Below are positions 1-7,549 of a DNA stretch of 19,046 nt, piece by piece. Position numbers and translations under genes: made by a program. Numbering within the stretch: the stretch's first letter is position 1; every line of letters begins with the position of its first letter. This DNA comes from JBKJZO01 sp046715235 (GTDB taxonomy: Bacteria; Actinomycetota; Actinomycetes; BP-191), in contig JBKJZO010000202.1 in NCBI GenBank assembly GCA_046715235.1, positions 1 to 19,046 of the forward strand. Direction: 5' to 3'. The notes beneath the pieces are model-generated. The model saw only the letters and a program-made list of their open reading frames with translations, ran no database searches and was not told where the DNA came from.

Positions 1-1425
1 ATCGAGCAGATCCCCAGCCGTGATGGCGCTTTCACTTCCGTCGCCGGTCGGGTCCGCGGCGAGCCGCCCGGCGAGGCCGTGCAGCCACGCCGCAACCGCA
101 CCGGCTCGGCTGGCGGACATCCGCGCGGCCAGCATCGACCCGATCGCACCGCTCAACACATCACCGGTGCCCGCGGTGGACAGCCACGGCGTACCGGTCG
201 GATTGATGTACGCGCGGCCGCCCGGCTCAGCGATAACGGTCGTCGTGCCCTTGAGCAGCACCGTCACACCGAGCTGCTGTGCTGCGCGGCGGGCGGAGCC
301 GAGACGATCCGCCCGCGCCTCGTCGGCCTCGATGTCGGTGAGCCGCGCGAACTCGCCCAAGTGCGGTGTGACGATCGTGCGCGCGTGCCGCTTCAGGATC
401 GACAGGTCGTCGGCCGCGATGGTGAGCGCGTCGGCGTCGACGATCGCCGGCTTGTCACTTCCTAGCGCGGCGGCGACGACCTCGCGTGCATCGTCGTCAG
501 TGCCCAGGCCAGGGCCGACGACCCACGCGGTGACTTTGTCGTTGTGGCGCAGGCGATCCAGGTCGACGTCGGCGAACGCGACCACCTCGGGCCAGCGGGC
601 GCGAACGGCGTCGACGCTGGCTTGCGACGAATACAGGTGCACCATCCCAGCACCGGCGCGAAGGGCTCCGGCGCAGGCGAGCACGGCCGCGCCCGTATAG
701 CGCTCGCTGCCCGCGACGACACCGACGACGCCGCGCGTGTATTTCGAGGAGTCGTGCGGGGGAGTCGCCATCGCGTCGGCGACGTCCTCGGCGTCGAACA
801 CCCACGCCTCGGCTTCCTTGAGGAACCTGCCGAGTCCGACATCGGCGACCTCGATCTGCCCGGCGTACTCGGCTCCGGGGTCGAGCAGCAATCCCGGCTT
901 GAGGCCACCGAACGTCACGGTCACATCGGCGCGCACTGCCGGGCCGGTTACCGCGCCTGTCTGCGCGTCGACCCCGCTCGGCACGTCGACGGAAAGCACC
1001 AGCGGCGCCGCCGAGGCCGCCGCCGCAATCTCGGGCTGGCGCAGGCTGCCCGCGAACCCGACACCGGTCAGCCCGTCGATCACCAGATCGGCGTCAGGGA
1101 TCGCCTCGACACCGAGCCGGGCGCCCGCTGCGAGCAATCGCCGCAGCGGCTCGGCACCGTGCTCGTCCTTCGGCTCACTGCCCACGACGACGTCGACTCG
1201 CGCGCCGCGCCCACGCAGCTTGACCCCCGCCCACAACGCGTCGGCGCCATTGTGTCCGCTGCCCGCGACGACAACGACGCGAGCGCCGTACGTCGCTCCG
1301 AGCATCGCGCCGGCGCGCCGCGCGACCGCACTGGATGCCCGGTCGATAAGAGTCGCTTCCGACACGGTCTGCTGCGCGAGCTGGTCCGCCGCGCGGATCG
1401 TCTCGACGCCGTACGCCTTCCTCAT
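1..1425 (-). CDS. nnr: Bifunctional NAD(P)HX epimerase / ADP-dependent NAD(P)HX dehydratase, 3' end cut by window
   Basis: This enzyme repairs hydrated NADH and NADPH: the N-terminal half epimerises the R and S hydrates and the C-terminal half dehydrates the S form using ADP. The frame is open from ATG at 1425 to the window edge (475 codons, no stop reached). The N-terminal domain has GSGHNGADAL near residue 55, a variant of the usual GNNGGDG loop. The C-terminal kinase-fold domain has VTPHLGEFARL and TAGTGDVLSG, the ADP-binding signature. The last residues visible, ITAGDLLD, are typical of the extreme C-terminus, so only a few tens of residues should be missing. The start lies 10 nt after the acpS stop, so the two are probably cotranscribed, as is common in actinobacteria. 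The ATG is chosen because the nearest upstream GTG in frame runs into a stop just before it. Confidence 0.93.
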   Translation of the reverse strand, partial: MRKAYGVETIRAADQLAQQTVSEATLIDRASSAVARRAGAMLGATYGARVVVVAGSGHNGADALWAGVKLRGRGARVDVVVGSEPKDEHGAEPLRRLLAAGARLGVEAIPDADLVIDGLTGVGFAGSLRQPEIAAAASAAPLVLSVDVPSGVDAQTGAVTGPAVRADVTVTFGGLKPGLLLDPGAEYAGQIEVADVGLGRFLKEAEAWVFDAEDVADAMATPPHDSSKYTRGVVGVVAGSERYTGAAVLACAGALRAGAGMVHLYSSQASVDAVRARWPEVVAFADVDLDRLRHNDKVTAWVVGPGLGTDDDAREVVAAALGSDKPAIVDADALTIAADDLSILKRHARTIVTPHLGEFARLTDIEADEARADRLGSARRAAQQLGVTVLLKGTTTVIAEPGGRAYINPTGTPWLSTAGTGDVLSGAIGSMLAARMSASRAGAVAAWLHGLAGRLAADPTGDGSESAITAGDLLD

Positions 1426-1435
1426 GCGTCCGGGC

Positions 1436-1807
1436 TCACGACTCGACCACGACGACCGCCATCGCAAGGTCGCCGTCGTGACTGATGGAGACGTGCCAGT
1501 GGCGGATGCCCGCACGTTCGGCCGCGGCCGCTGTGTGCCCGCTCACGACGAGCGTCGGTCGCTCACCCTGCGCGCCGGTGACCTCGATCTCGCGCCACCG
1601 CACGGTGCCCTCCGCGCCCAGCGCCTTCGCGGCGGCTTCCTTCGCAGCGAAGCGAGCCGCGAGCCGCCGTACGCCGACGTCACCCTCTCCGGCGTACGCC
1701 CGCTCGGTGTCTAGGAACACCCGGTCTGCCATCAGCGGCGTACGGTCGAGCACGCGAGCCAGGCGCCGCACGTCCACAACGTCGACGCCGATGCCGATCA
1801 CAGCCAT
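1436..1807 (-). CDS. acpS: Holo-[acyl-carrier-protein] synthase
   Basis: AcpS transfers 4'-phosphopantetheine from CoA to the serine of acyl carrier protein, switching on fatty acid synthesis in the cytoplasm. The 123-aa product has the usual AcpS length. It begins with IGIGVDVVDV, whose Asp is a magnesium ligand, and has RFAAKEAAAKALG in the middle, whose Glu is the second metal ligand. It ends with the strand HVSISHDGDLAMAVVV typical of the family. The ATG at 1807 has no clear Shine-Dalgarno sequence but is preceded by a well placed -10 element, suggesting a leaderless transcript. It lies downstream of glmS after a 121-nt gap and is followed closely by nnr. Confidence 0.95.
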   Translation of the reverse strand: MAVIGIGVDVVDVRRLARVLDRTPLMADRVFLDTERAYAGEGDVGVRRLAARFAAKEAAAKALGAEGTVRWREIEVTGAQGERPTLVVSGHTAAAAERAGIRHWHVSISHDGDLAMAVVVVES

Positions 1808-1813
1808 GACCGC

Positions 1814-1819
1814 AGTGTA
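1814..1819 (-). promoter_or_regulatory. Candidate leaderless promoter (-10 box) of acpS
   Basis: On the minus strand TACACT ends six bases before the acpS ATG. A sigma-70-type -10 element at this distance would start transcription at the A of the ATG. Leaderless genes with this arrangement are common in actinobacteria. The -35 position (CCGGGT at 17-nt spacing) does not match consensus. This is an inference from spacing and the lack of a Shine-Dalgarno sequence. Confidence 0.45.
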
Positions 1820-1865
1820 AGGAGAACTCCCCCGCTACCCGGCCAAGGCAGGAAAGTCGATCACT

Positions 1866-1922
1866 TCGACAAAAGCCGAGCCGGGATCCGTGCTCAGCGA
1901 GCAGGTGCAGCTTTGTCAAAAT
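1866..1922 (-). terminator. Structured glmS-acpS spacer, possible terminator
   Basis: Downstream of the glmS stop, GACAAAGC and GCTTTTGTC can pair with one bulge around a loop that itself holds the small perfect hairpin TGCTC-GCT-GAGCA (1891-1903). There is no U-tract, so this would be a non-canonical terminator. It may simply be a structured leader or spacer. Confidence 0.25.
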
Positions 1923-1928
1923 GATCGG

Positions 1929-3770
1929 CTATTCGACGGTGACCGATTTCGCGAGGTTGCGGGGCTGGTCGACGTCGTTGCCGCGCGCCGTTGCCAGCTC
2001 GCACGCGAAGACCTGCAGCGGGATCGTCGTCACCAGCGGCGCCAGCAGCGTCGGCGTCGCCGGCACGCGGATGATCTCGTCGGCATACGGCACCACACCC
2101 TCGTCGCCTTCTTCGGCGATAACGATGGTGTAGGCGCCCCGTGCCCTGACCTCCTGGATGTTGGAGATCATCTTCCCGTGCAGAACGCCGCGGCCCCGAG
2201 GCGACGGTACGACGACGATCACCGGAGTGCCCTCGTCGATCAGCGCGATCGGCCCGTGCTTGAGCTCGCCGGCCGCGAATCCCTCCGCGTGCATGTAGGC
2301 GAGCTCCTTGAGCTTGAGCGCACCTTCGAGCGCGACCGGGTAGCCGACGTGCCGGCCGAGGAAGAGCACCTGCTGCGCGCCGGCGAAGCGTCGCGCGAGG
2401 TCGCGCACCGGCTCGATCTGCTCGATGACTTCCTCGATCAGCGCGGGCATCGTGTCGAGCTCGGCCACCATTCCGGCGATCTCGTCGGCGTACTTCACGC
2501 CGGTGACCTGCGCGAGGTAGAGCCCGACGAGATAGACAGCGACGACCTGCGTGAGGAAGGCCTTCGTCGATGCGACCGCGACCTCGGGCCCAGCGCGCGT
2601 GTAGAGCACCGCGTCGGACTCACGCGGGATCGTCGAGCCGTTGGTGTTGCAAATCGCGAGCACGCGCGCCTTCTGCTTCTTGGCGTGGCGCACGGCCATG
2701 ATCGTGTCCATCGTCTCGCCGCTCTGGCTGATGGCGATGACGAGAGTCGAGCGGTCGAGCACCGGGTCGCGATAGCGGAACTCGGACGCGAGCTCGACCT
2801 CGCACGGGATTCGCGTCCAGTGCTCGATCGCGTACTTCGCGAGCATCCCCGAGTGGTACGCCGTGCCGCAGGCGATGATGAAGATCTTGTCGATGCCGCG
2901 CAGGTCCTCATCGGAGAGCCGGACCTCGTCGAGCACGATGTCGCGGTTGGCTCCGAGCCGGCCGAGCAACGTGTCGGCGACGGCCTTCGGCTGCTCTGCG
3001 ATCTCCTTGAGCATGAAGTAGTCGTAGCCGCCCTTTTCGGCCGCGGCGGCATCCCAGTCGACGGTGAACTCTTTGATCTCAGCCGGCGTGCCGTCGAAGT
3101 TGGTGACCGCCCAGCTGTCGCGGCGCAGCTCGACGACCTGGTCCTGGCCGAGCTCGACTGCCTTGCTTGTGTGCGCGATGAACGCCGCCACGTCGCTGGC
3201 GAGGAAGTTCTCGCCGTCGCCGAGCCCGACGACCAACGGTGAGTTGCGGCGCGCGCCGACAACGACGTCAGGGGCGTCCTTGTGGACCGCGACCAGCGTG
3301 AAGGCGCCGATCAGCTGTTGGCAGACCTGGCGCATCGCCTGGGCGAGGTCGCCGGCGTAGACCTCTTCCAGCAGGTGCGCGACGACCTCGGTGTCGGTCT
3401 CGCTGCTGAGCAGGTGACCGGCCGACGCGAGCGAGGCGCGCAGCTGCGCGAAGTTCTCGATGATCCCGTTGTGTACGACGGCCAGCTCGCCCGAGCAGTC
3501 GGCGTGCGGGTGCGCGTTGCGGTCGGTCGGGCCGCCGTGGGTCGCCCAGCGCGTGTGCCCCATGCCGGTGGTGCCGTGCAGCCGGTGGCCGTTGTTGAGC
3601 AGCTCACGCAGATTGACCAGCTTTCCGGCCTTGCGCTCGATGACGACCTTGTCGTCAACGATCACCGCTATGCCGGCCGAGTCGTACCCCCGGTACTCGA
3701 GCCGCTTGAGCCCGTCGAGGACGACCTCTTGGGCCTGCTGCGACCCGACATAACCAACAATTCCACACAA
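1929..3770 (-). CDS. glmS: Glutamine-fructose-6-phosphate aminotransferase (isomerizing)
   Basis: GlmS makes glucosamine-6-phosphate from fructose-6-phosphate and glutamine, the first committed step to UDP-GlcNAc and peptidoglycan. The start is a TTG at 3770, giving M-CGIVGYVG. The enzyme needs Cys directly after the initiator Met as its N-terminal nucleophile, and GGGGGAGGA lies about nine bases upstream; no ATG or GTG would place the Cys correctly. The 613-aa protein has an N-terminal class II glutamine amidotransferase domain (about 2-220, GHTRWATHG and VHNGIIENF). Two SIS sugar-isomerase domains follow (IACGTAYHSGM, SQSGETMDT, then AGELKHGPIALID), ending in DVDQPRNLAKSVTVE. It follows glmM by 108 nt on the same strand, so both enzymes of the glucosamine branch are adjacent. 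Confidence 0.97.
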   Translation of the reverse strand: MCGIVGYVGSQQAQEVVLDGLKRLEYRGYDSAGIAVIVDDKVVIERKAGKLVNLRELLNNGHRLHGTTGMGHTRWATHGGPTDRNAHPHADCSGELAVVHNGIIENFAQLRASLASAGHLLSSETDTEVVAHLLEEVYAGDLAQAMRQVCQQLIGAFTLVAVHKDAPDVVVGARRNSPLVVGLGDGENFLASDVAAFIAHTSKAVELGQDQVVELRRDSWAVTNFDGTPAEIKEFTVDWDAAAAEKGGYDYFMLKEIAEQPKAVADTLLGRLGANRDIVLDEVRLSDEDLRGIDKIFIIACGTAYHSGMLAKYAIEHWTRIPCEVELASEFRYRDPVLDRSTLVIAISQSGETMDTIMAVRHAKKQKARVLAICNTNGSTIPRESDAVLYTRAGPEVAVASTKAFLTQVVAVYLVGLYLAQVTGVKYADEIAGMVAELDTMPALIEEVIEQIEPVRDLARRFAGAQQVLFLGRHVGYPVALEGALKLKELAYMHAEGFAAGELKHGPIALIDEGTPVIVVVPSPRGRGVLHGKMISNIQEVRARGAYTIVIAEEGDEGVVPYADEIIRVPATPTLLAPLVTTIPLQVFACELATARGNDVDQPRNLAKSVTVE

Positions 3771-3878
3771 AGTGAATGTCCTCCCCCTGCCGAAGGTGCC
3801 AAGCGTAAAGCGGAAACCCTGCCGGTGTACCGCGAACAGCAACGAAAGCGGCGTAACTGACCTTACGACCAGCTTAGG

Positions 3879-5219
3879 TCAGCCCAGCTCCGTACGGACG
3901 ACGTCCGCTATCTGGTGGGCCGCGGAGTCGGCCTGCTCCTGCGTCTGCGCCTCGACCATGACACGGACCAGCGGCTCGGTGCCCGACGGGCGCACCAGGA
4001 CCCGCCCGGAGTCCCCCAGCATGGCCTCGACGGCCGCCACGGCGTCGTTGACGGCGTTGGACGACGACAGCGAGCGGTTGTCGGCGACCCGCACGTTGAC
4101 AAGGATCTGCGGCAGGCGGCGCATCACCTTGGCGAGCTCGTGCAGCGGCATGCCGGTCTCGGCCACTCGGGACAGCAGTCGAAGCGCGGTGACGACGCCG
4201 TCACCACTCGTCGCATGGTCCATGAAGATGACGTGACCGGACTGCTCGCCGCCCAGACGCGCACCGGAAGCATGCATGGCCTCGAGGACGTACCTGTCGC
4301 CGACCGGCGTCTGCTGTACGGCGATGCCGTGCTCGGCCATCGCCTGCTTGAAGCCCAGGTTGGTCATGACGGTCGTGACGACCTCGTCGTTCACAAGCGT
4401 CCCGGCTTCGTGCATCGCGATGGCGCAGATCGCGAGGATCGCGTCACCGTCGACGATCGAGCCGTCACTCGCCACGGCGAGACATCGGTCGGCGTCGCCG
4501 TCGTGCGCGATGCCGACATCGGCGCCGCGCTCGACGACGATCCGCGCGAGCGAGTCGATGTGGGTGGAGCCGACACCGTCGTTGATGTTGAGTCCGTCGG
4601 GTTCGGCCGCGATCGTCGTCACGTTGGCACCGGCCAGGCGCAACGCCTCCGGCGAGCAGAACCACGCGGCGCCGTTGGCGCAGTCGACGACCACATCGAG
4701 GCCGGCGAGGCTGTGTGACGCGACGCCCGCGAGGTGCTCGACGTACCGGTCGACGAAGTTGGGGGCATCGGTGACCCGGCCCACCGCTCCGCCCGTCGGC
4801 CGCGTCCACGGCTCCGACATGCGGGCCTCGATCGCGTCCTCGACGTCGTCACCGAGCTTGCCGCCATAGCGGTTGAAGAACTTGATGCCGTTGTCGGGCA
4901 TCGCGTTGTGACTCGCCGAGAGCATCACGCCGAGGTCGGCACTCAGCGATTGCATGAGGAACGCGACACCGGGCGTGGGTATGACGCCGAGGCGGAACAC
5001 GTCGGCCCCCGCCGAAGCGAGCCCGGCGACAACAGCCGACTCGAGGAACTCGCCTGATGCGCGCGGGTCGCGGCCGACGATCGCGAGGGGCCGGTTGCCG
5101 TGATCAGCCTCAGCGACGACGTGCGCCGCCGAGACGGACAACGCGAGAGCCGTCTCGGCGGTTACGACTCCGCCATTGGCCAGACCGCGTACGCCGTCAG
5201 TGCCGAAAAGCCGTCCCAT
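3879..5219 (-). CDS. glmM: Phosphoglucosamine mutase
   Basis: GlmM converts glucosamine-6-phosphate to glucosamine-1-phosphate, the step after GlmS on the way to UDP-GlcNAc. The 446-aa length is typical. It opens with GRLFGTDGVRG. The phosphoserine loop is SASHN with the catalytic Ser at about 103, the magnesium loop is DGDADR at 240-245, the sugar-binding motif is GGEQSGH near 323-329, and the phosphate-binding loop is RPSGTEP at 410-416, so all four active-site loops are intact. The gene starts 15 nt after the rpsI stop. An rpsI-glmM-glmS order is common in actinobacteria and links ribosomal protein and cell-wall precursor genes in one transcript. Confidence 0.97.
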   Translation of the reverse strand: MGRLFGTDGVRGLANGGVVTAETALALSVSAAHVVAEADHGNRPLAIVGRDPRASGEFLESAVVAGLASAGADVFRLGVIPTPGVAFLMQSLSADLGVMLSASHNAMPDNGIKFFNRYGGKLGDDVEDAIEARMSEPWTRPTGGAVGRVTDAPNFVDRYVEHLAGVASHSLAGLDVVVDCANGAAWFCSPEALRLAGANVTTIAAEPDGLNINDGVGSTHIDSLARIVVERGADVGIAHDGDADRCLAVASDGSIVDGDAILAICAIAMHEAGTLVNDEVVTTVMTNLGFKQAMAEHGIAVQQTPVGDRYVLEAMHASGARLGGEQSGHVIFMDHATSGDGVVTALRLLSRVAETGMPLHELAKVMRRLPQILVNVRVADNRSLSSSNAVNDAVAAVEAMLGDSGRVLVRPSGTEPLVRVMVEAQTQEQADSAAHQIADVVRTELG

Positions 5220-5234
5220 ATGGGCGACCCCGGC

Positions 5235-5633
5235 TCAGCGCTTGGAGTACTGGGGTGCCTTGCGCGCCTTCTTGAGCCCGTACTTCTTGCGCTCCTTGAC
5301 ACGCGCGTCGCGCGTCAGGAAACCAGCCTTCTTCAGCGCCGGCCGGTCGTCGGCCTCGGACTCGATCAGCGCGCGGGCAATGCCAAGGCGAAGCGCCCCG
5401 GCCTGACCCGAGATGCCGCCGCCGTGCAGCGTCGCGATGACGTCCCACTGATCGACCTTCTCGACCGTCTTGAACGGGTCGCTCACGAGCTGCTGGTGCA
5501 CCTTGCTCGGGAAGTAGTCGTCGAGCGTGCGGCCGTTGAGCTTCCAGGTGCCGGTGCCGGGCACCAGACGCACGCGAACCACGGCCTCCTTACGACGGCC
5601 GGTTGCGCGTACCAGGCTTGCGGACTCGGGCAC
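5235..5633 (-). CDS. rpsI: 30S ribosomal protein S9
   Basis: S9 is a small-subunit head protein whose C-terminal tail reaches the P-site tRNA. The 132-aa product carries ATGRRKEAVVRVRL at the N-terminus, GGGISGQAGALRLGIARAL in the middle and the invariant basic tail ending RKAPQYSKR. The start is GTG at 5633, with AAGGAG about six bases upstream. It follows rplM by 42 nt, the usual universal pair of L13 and S9, and is followed by glmM after 15 nt. Confidence 0.97.
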   Translation of the reverse strand: MPESASLVRATGRRKEAVVRVRLVPGTGTWKLNGRTLDDYFPSKVHQQLVSDPFKTVEKVDQWDVIATLHGGGISGQAGALRLGIARALIESEADDRPALKKAGFLTRDARVKERKKYGLKKARKAPQYSKR

Positions 5634-5675
5634 TGCTTCTCCTTGATGACTGACTGAGTGGACCTGGAGCCAGGC

Positions 5676-6119
5676 CTACTGGGCGACCTGGTTGAGCGTG
5701 TAGGGGACGGGCCGCTGCGCCTCGTGCGGATGCGTCGGGCCGTCGTACACCTTGAGCTTGCTGAGCATGTGCCGGCCCAGCGTGTTGTGCGGCAGCATCC
5801 CCTTGATGGCGCGCTCGACCGCGAACTTCGGACGGGTGCCGAGAAGCTCGGTGTAGTTGGTCTGGCGCAGGCCGCCCGGGTAGCCGGAGTGGCGGGTGTA
5901 CATCTTCTGCTCGCGCTTGTTGCCGGTCAGCGCAACCTTCGCGGCGTTGACGATGATCACGAAGTCGCCGGTGTCCATGTGGGGCGCGTAGATCGGCTTG
6001 TGCTTGCCGCGCAGCAGCTTCGCAGTCTGGCTGGCGAGCCGTCCGAGCACGATGTCGGAGGCGTCGATGACATGCCATTGCCGCTGGATGTCAGCCGGTT
6101 TCGGGCTGTACGTGCGCAC
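5676..6119 (-). CDS. rplM: 50S ribosomal protein L13
   Basis: L13 is an early-assembly large-subunit protein. The 147-aa length is standard. Recognisable segments are WHVIDASDIVLGRLAS, GDFVIIVNAAKVALTGNK, YTRHSGYPGGLRQ and VERAIKGMLPHNTLGR, all in family order. The start is GTG at 6119, with a purine-rich stretch GAGAAGAAGG upstream. It is the first gene of the rplM-rpsI-glmM-glmS run and has its own promoter in the divergent spacer with the Lgt-like gene. In many actinobacteria truA lies directly upstream; here a plus-strand cassette separates them. Confidence 0.97.
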   Translation of the reverse strand: MRTYSPKPADIQRQWHVIDASDIVLGRLASQTAKLLRGKHKPIYAPHMDTGDFVIIVNAAKVALTGNKREQKMYTRHSGYPGGLRQTNYTELLGTRPKFAVERAIKGMLPHNTLGRHMLSKLKVYDGPTHPHEAQRPVPYTLNQVAQ

Positions 6120-6200
6120 GGGTCGACCTTCTTCTCACTCTGGTGGTTGCCGCCATCTGGACGCGGGCGGCGCAGACCCGCAGCGCGCGGGCGACCACGA

Positions 6201-6230
6201 AGGATACCGACGACCGCCCAAAAGGGTCAA
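6201..6230 (-). promoter_or_regulatory. Candidate sigma-A-type promoter of rplM
   Basis: Reading the minus strand, TTGACC (6225-6230) and TATCCT (6201-6206) are separated by 18 bases, a good match to -35 and -10 elements. Transcription would begin near 6194 and give a leader of about 75 nt before the rplM GTG. It lies in the 194-nt divergent spacer between rplM and the plus-strand cassette. Confidence 0.65.
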
Positions 6231-6313
6231 CGCGGCCCCCGCCCGCAGTCGGAGGCAATGGCCAAAGATCGCCGTTTCAGGTTGGTTGACCCCATGGGAT
6301 CGGGTCGGTAGCC

Positions 6314-7114
6314 GTGGTGCCGGTGCTGTTTCACCTCGGGCCAGTCTCCGTGGGCACCCACAATTTCTTCGTCACCCTCGGCGTCATCGCGGCGACTGCC
6401 GTCTACTTCGCCGAGGCCCGGCGGCGTCGCGTCCTGTCGGAAGACGTAGCCGTCATCGCGCTCGGCACGTTGCTGTGCGGCGCGATCGCCGCGCGGTTGT
6501 CGACGATGTGGCAGTACGCCGACGCAACAGGCGACTCGCCGCTGTACGCATGGGCCAACGGCGGCCGGAGCATCCTCGGCGGCCTCGCCGGCGCGTACGT
6601 CGGCGCGATCGTCACCAAGCGCTACCTCGGCTACCGGGAACACACCGGAGACTTGTTCGCCCCTGCCGTCGCGCTCGGTATGGCGATCGGCCGCTGGGGC
6701 TGCTTCCTCACCGAAGAGCCTGGAACCTCGACATCGCTGCCCTGGGGCGTCCACGTCTCGGCCGCGGCGGCGGCGCGCATCCCTGACTGTGCGGGCTGTG
6801 TGGCACGGGCAGCCATGCACCCGTCGTTCCTCTACGAAATCGCCTTCCACGCAGCGATGTTCGTCGTACTGCTCCGGCTGCGCCGCACTCTCGCCAGCAA
6901 CGGCGGCGACCTGCTGAAGTTCTACCTGCTCGCATACGCGGTGTTCCGCTTCGCGGTGGAGTTCGTGCGCGGCAATGACGTGTGGTTCGCGGGGCTGACG
7001 CGGTCACAGGTGTTCCTCATACCTGCGACCGCGCTCTTGCTCGCCTACCTTGTGAAGCGCCGCTCTGCCCTCAGAACGCTCGGCGTTGCCGCCCCACAGG
7101 AGGTCCACACGTGA
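6314..7114 (+). CDS. Divergent prolipoprotein diacylglyceryl transferase (Lgt)-family membrane protein
   Basis: The 266-aa protein has seven hydrophobic helices and the Lgt fold order: LFHLGPVSVGTHNFF at the start, NGGRSILGGLAG, IGRWGCFLTEEPG, HPSFLYE (169-175) and YAVFRFAVEFVRG. Canonical Lgt moves diacylglycerol from phosphatidylglycerol to lipoprotein cysteines. By visual alignment to E. coli Lgt, Tyr235, Arg239, Glu243 and Arg246 are kept (Tyr208, Arg212, Glu216, Arg219), as is Arg143 (Arg127). His103 is replaced by Leu88 and Asn146 by Cys130, and the NGELWGR loop is replaced. It is therefore probably a paralog with another lipid reaction, not the housekeeping Lgt. The start is GTG at 6314 with only a weak ribosome site. 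It overlaps the next gene by 4 nt, so the two are likely translationally coupled. Confidence 0.8.
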   Translation: MVPVLFHLGPVSVGTHNFFVTLGVIAATAVYFAEARRRRVLSEDVAVIALGTLLCGAIAARLSTMWQYADATGDSPLYAWANGGRSILGGLAGAYVGAIVTKRYLGYREHTGDLFAPAVALGMAIGRWGCFLTEEPGTSTSLPWGVHVSAAAAARIPDCAGCVARAAMHPSFLYEIAFHAAMFVVLLRLRRTLASNGGDLLKFYLLAYAVFRFAVEFVRGNDVWFAGLTRSQVFLIPATALLLAYLVKRRSALRTLGVAAPQEVHT

Positions 7115-7542
7115 CGGAGCCGCCGGGCTGGGGAGCCCCACCGCCGGACGAGCCCCAGGACGACCGGCCGCAGTACGGCGTCCCGCCGCCCTATCAGGGT
7201 GGGCCACCGCCAGGCGATCCCTACACGCACTGGCAGGGCTTCAGCCCGCCACCCGGGTGGACTCCCCCACCGAAAGAGAGCATGAGCAAGGGCGAACTCG
7301 CTCTCGGAGTGGCCAGCTGCCTGGTGCTCAACCTCCTGTTGTTCTTCGGGACTGCCTCGGTGGTGTTCAGCTGGTTCGGCGATGGACTCGGACTCGTGGT
7401 TCTCGGCCTCAACATCGCGGCGATCGTCGTCCCCGCAGTGAAGGGTCACAAGAGCTTCGCCGTCGGATTCGCACTCGGCTACGTCGTGATGTTCGTGCTC
7501 GCACTCGGCGCCTGCTTCCTATTGATCCAGTCGATGAACTAG
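7111..7542 (+). CDS. Proline-rich three-helix membrane protein of unknown function
   Basis: I do not recognise a named family. The 143-aa protein has a hydrophilic, Pro/Gly/Tyr-rich N-terminal tail (about residues 1-58, several PPP and PPGW runs) followed by three predicted membrane helices at about 62-88, 92-111 and 116-140. Pro-rich tails on small membrane proteins are common in actinobacteria and often act as protein interaction regions, but no role is shown here. The start is GTG at 7111, overlapping the upstream stop as GTGA, with a strong AGGAGGT eight bases before it. The radical SAM gene starts 7 nt after its stop. Its position between the Lgt-like and radical SAM genes suggests a membrane partner or scaffold. 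Confidence 0.8.
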   Translation: MTEPPGWGAPPPDEPQDDRPQYGVPPPYQGGPPPGDPYTHWQGFSPPPGWTPPPKESMSKGELALGVASCLVLNLLLFFGTASVVFSWFGDGLGLVVLGLNIAAIVVPAVKGHKSFAVGFALGYVVMFVLALGACFLLIQSMN

Positions 7543-7549
7543 GAGCGAG

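Noticed and set aside
1890..3242. Long plus-strand open frame opposite glmS
   Set aside because: It lies antisense to a complete GlmS and its translation is Arg/Asp/Val-rich without any family motif. High GC content makes such antisense frames common.
6286..6313. TTGACC as the -35 box of the Lgt-like gene
   Set aside because: A -10 at normal spacing would overlap the GTG start codon, so transcription would begin inside the gene.
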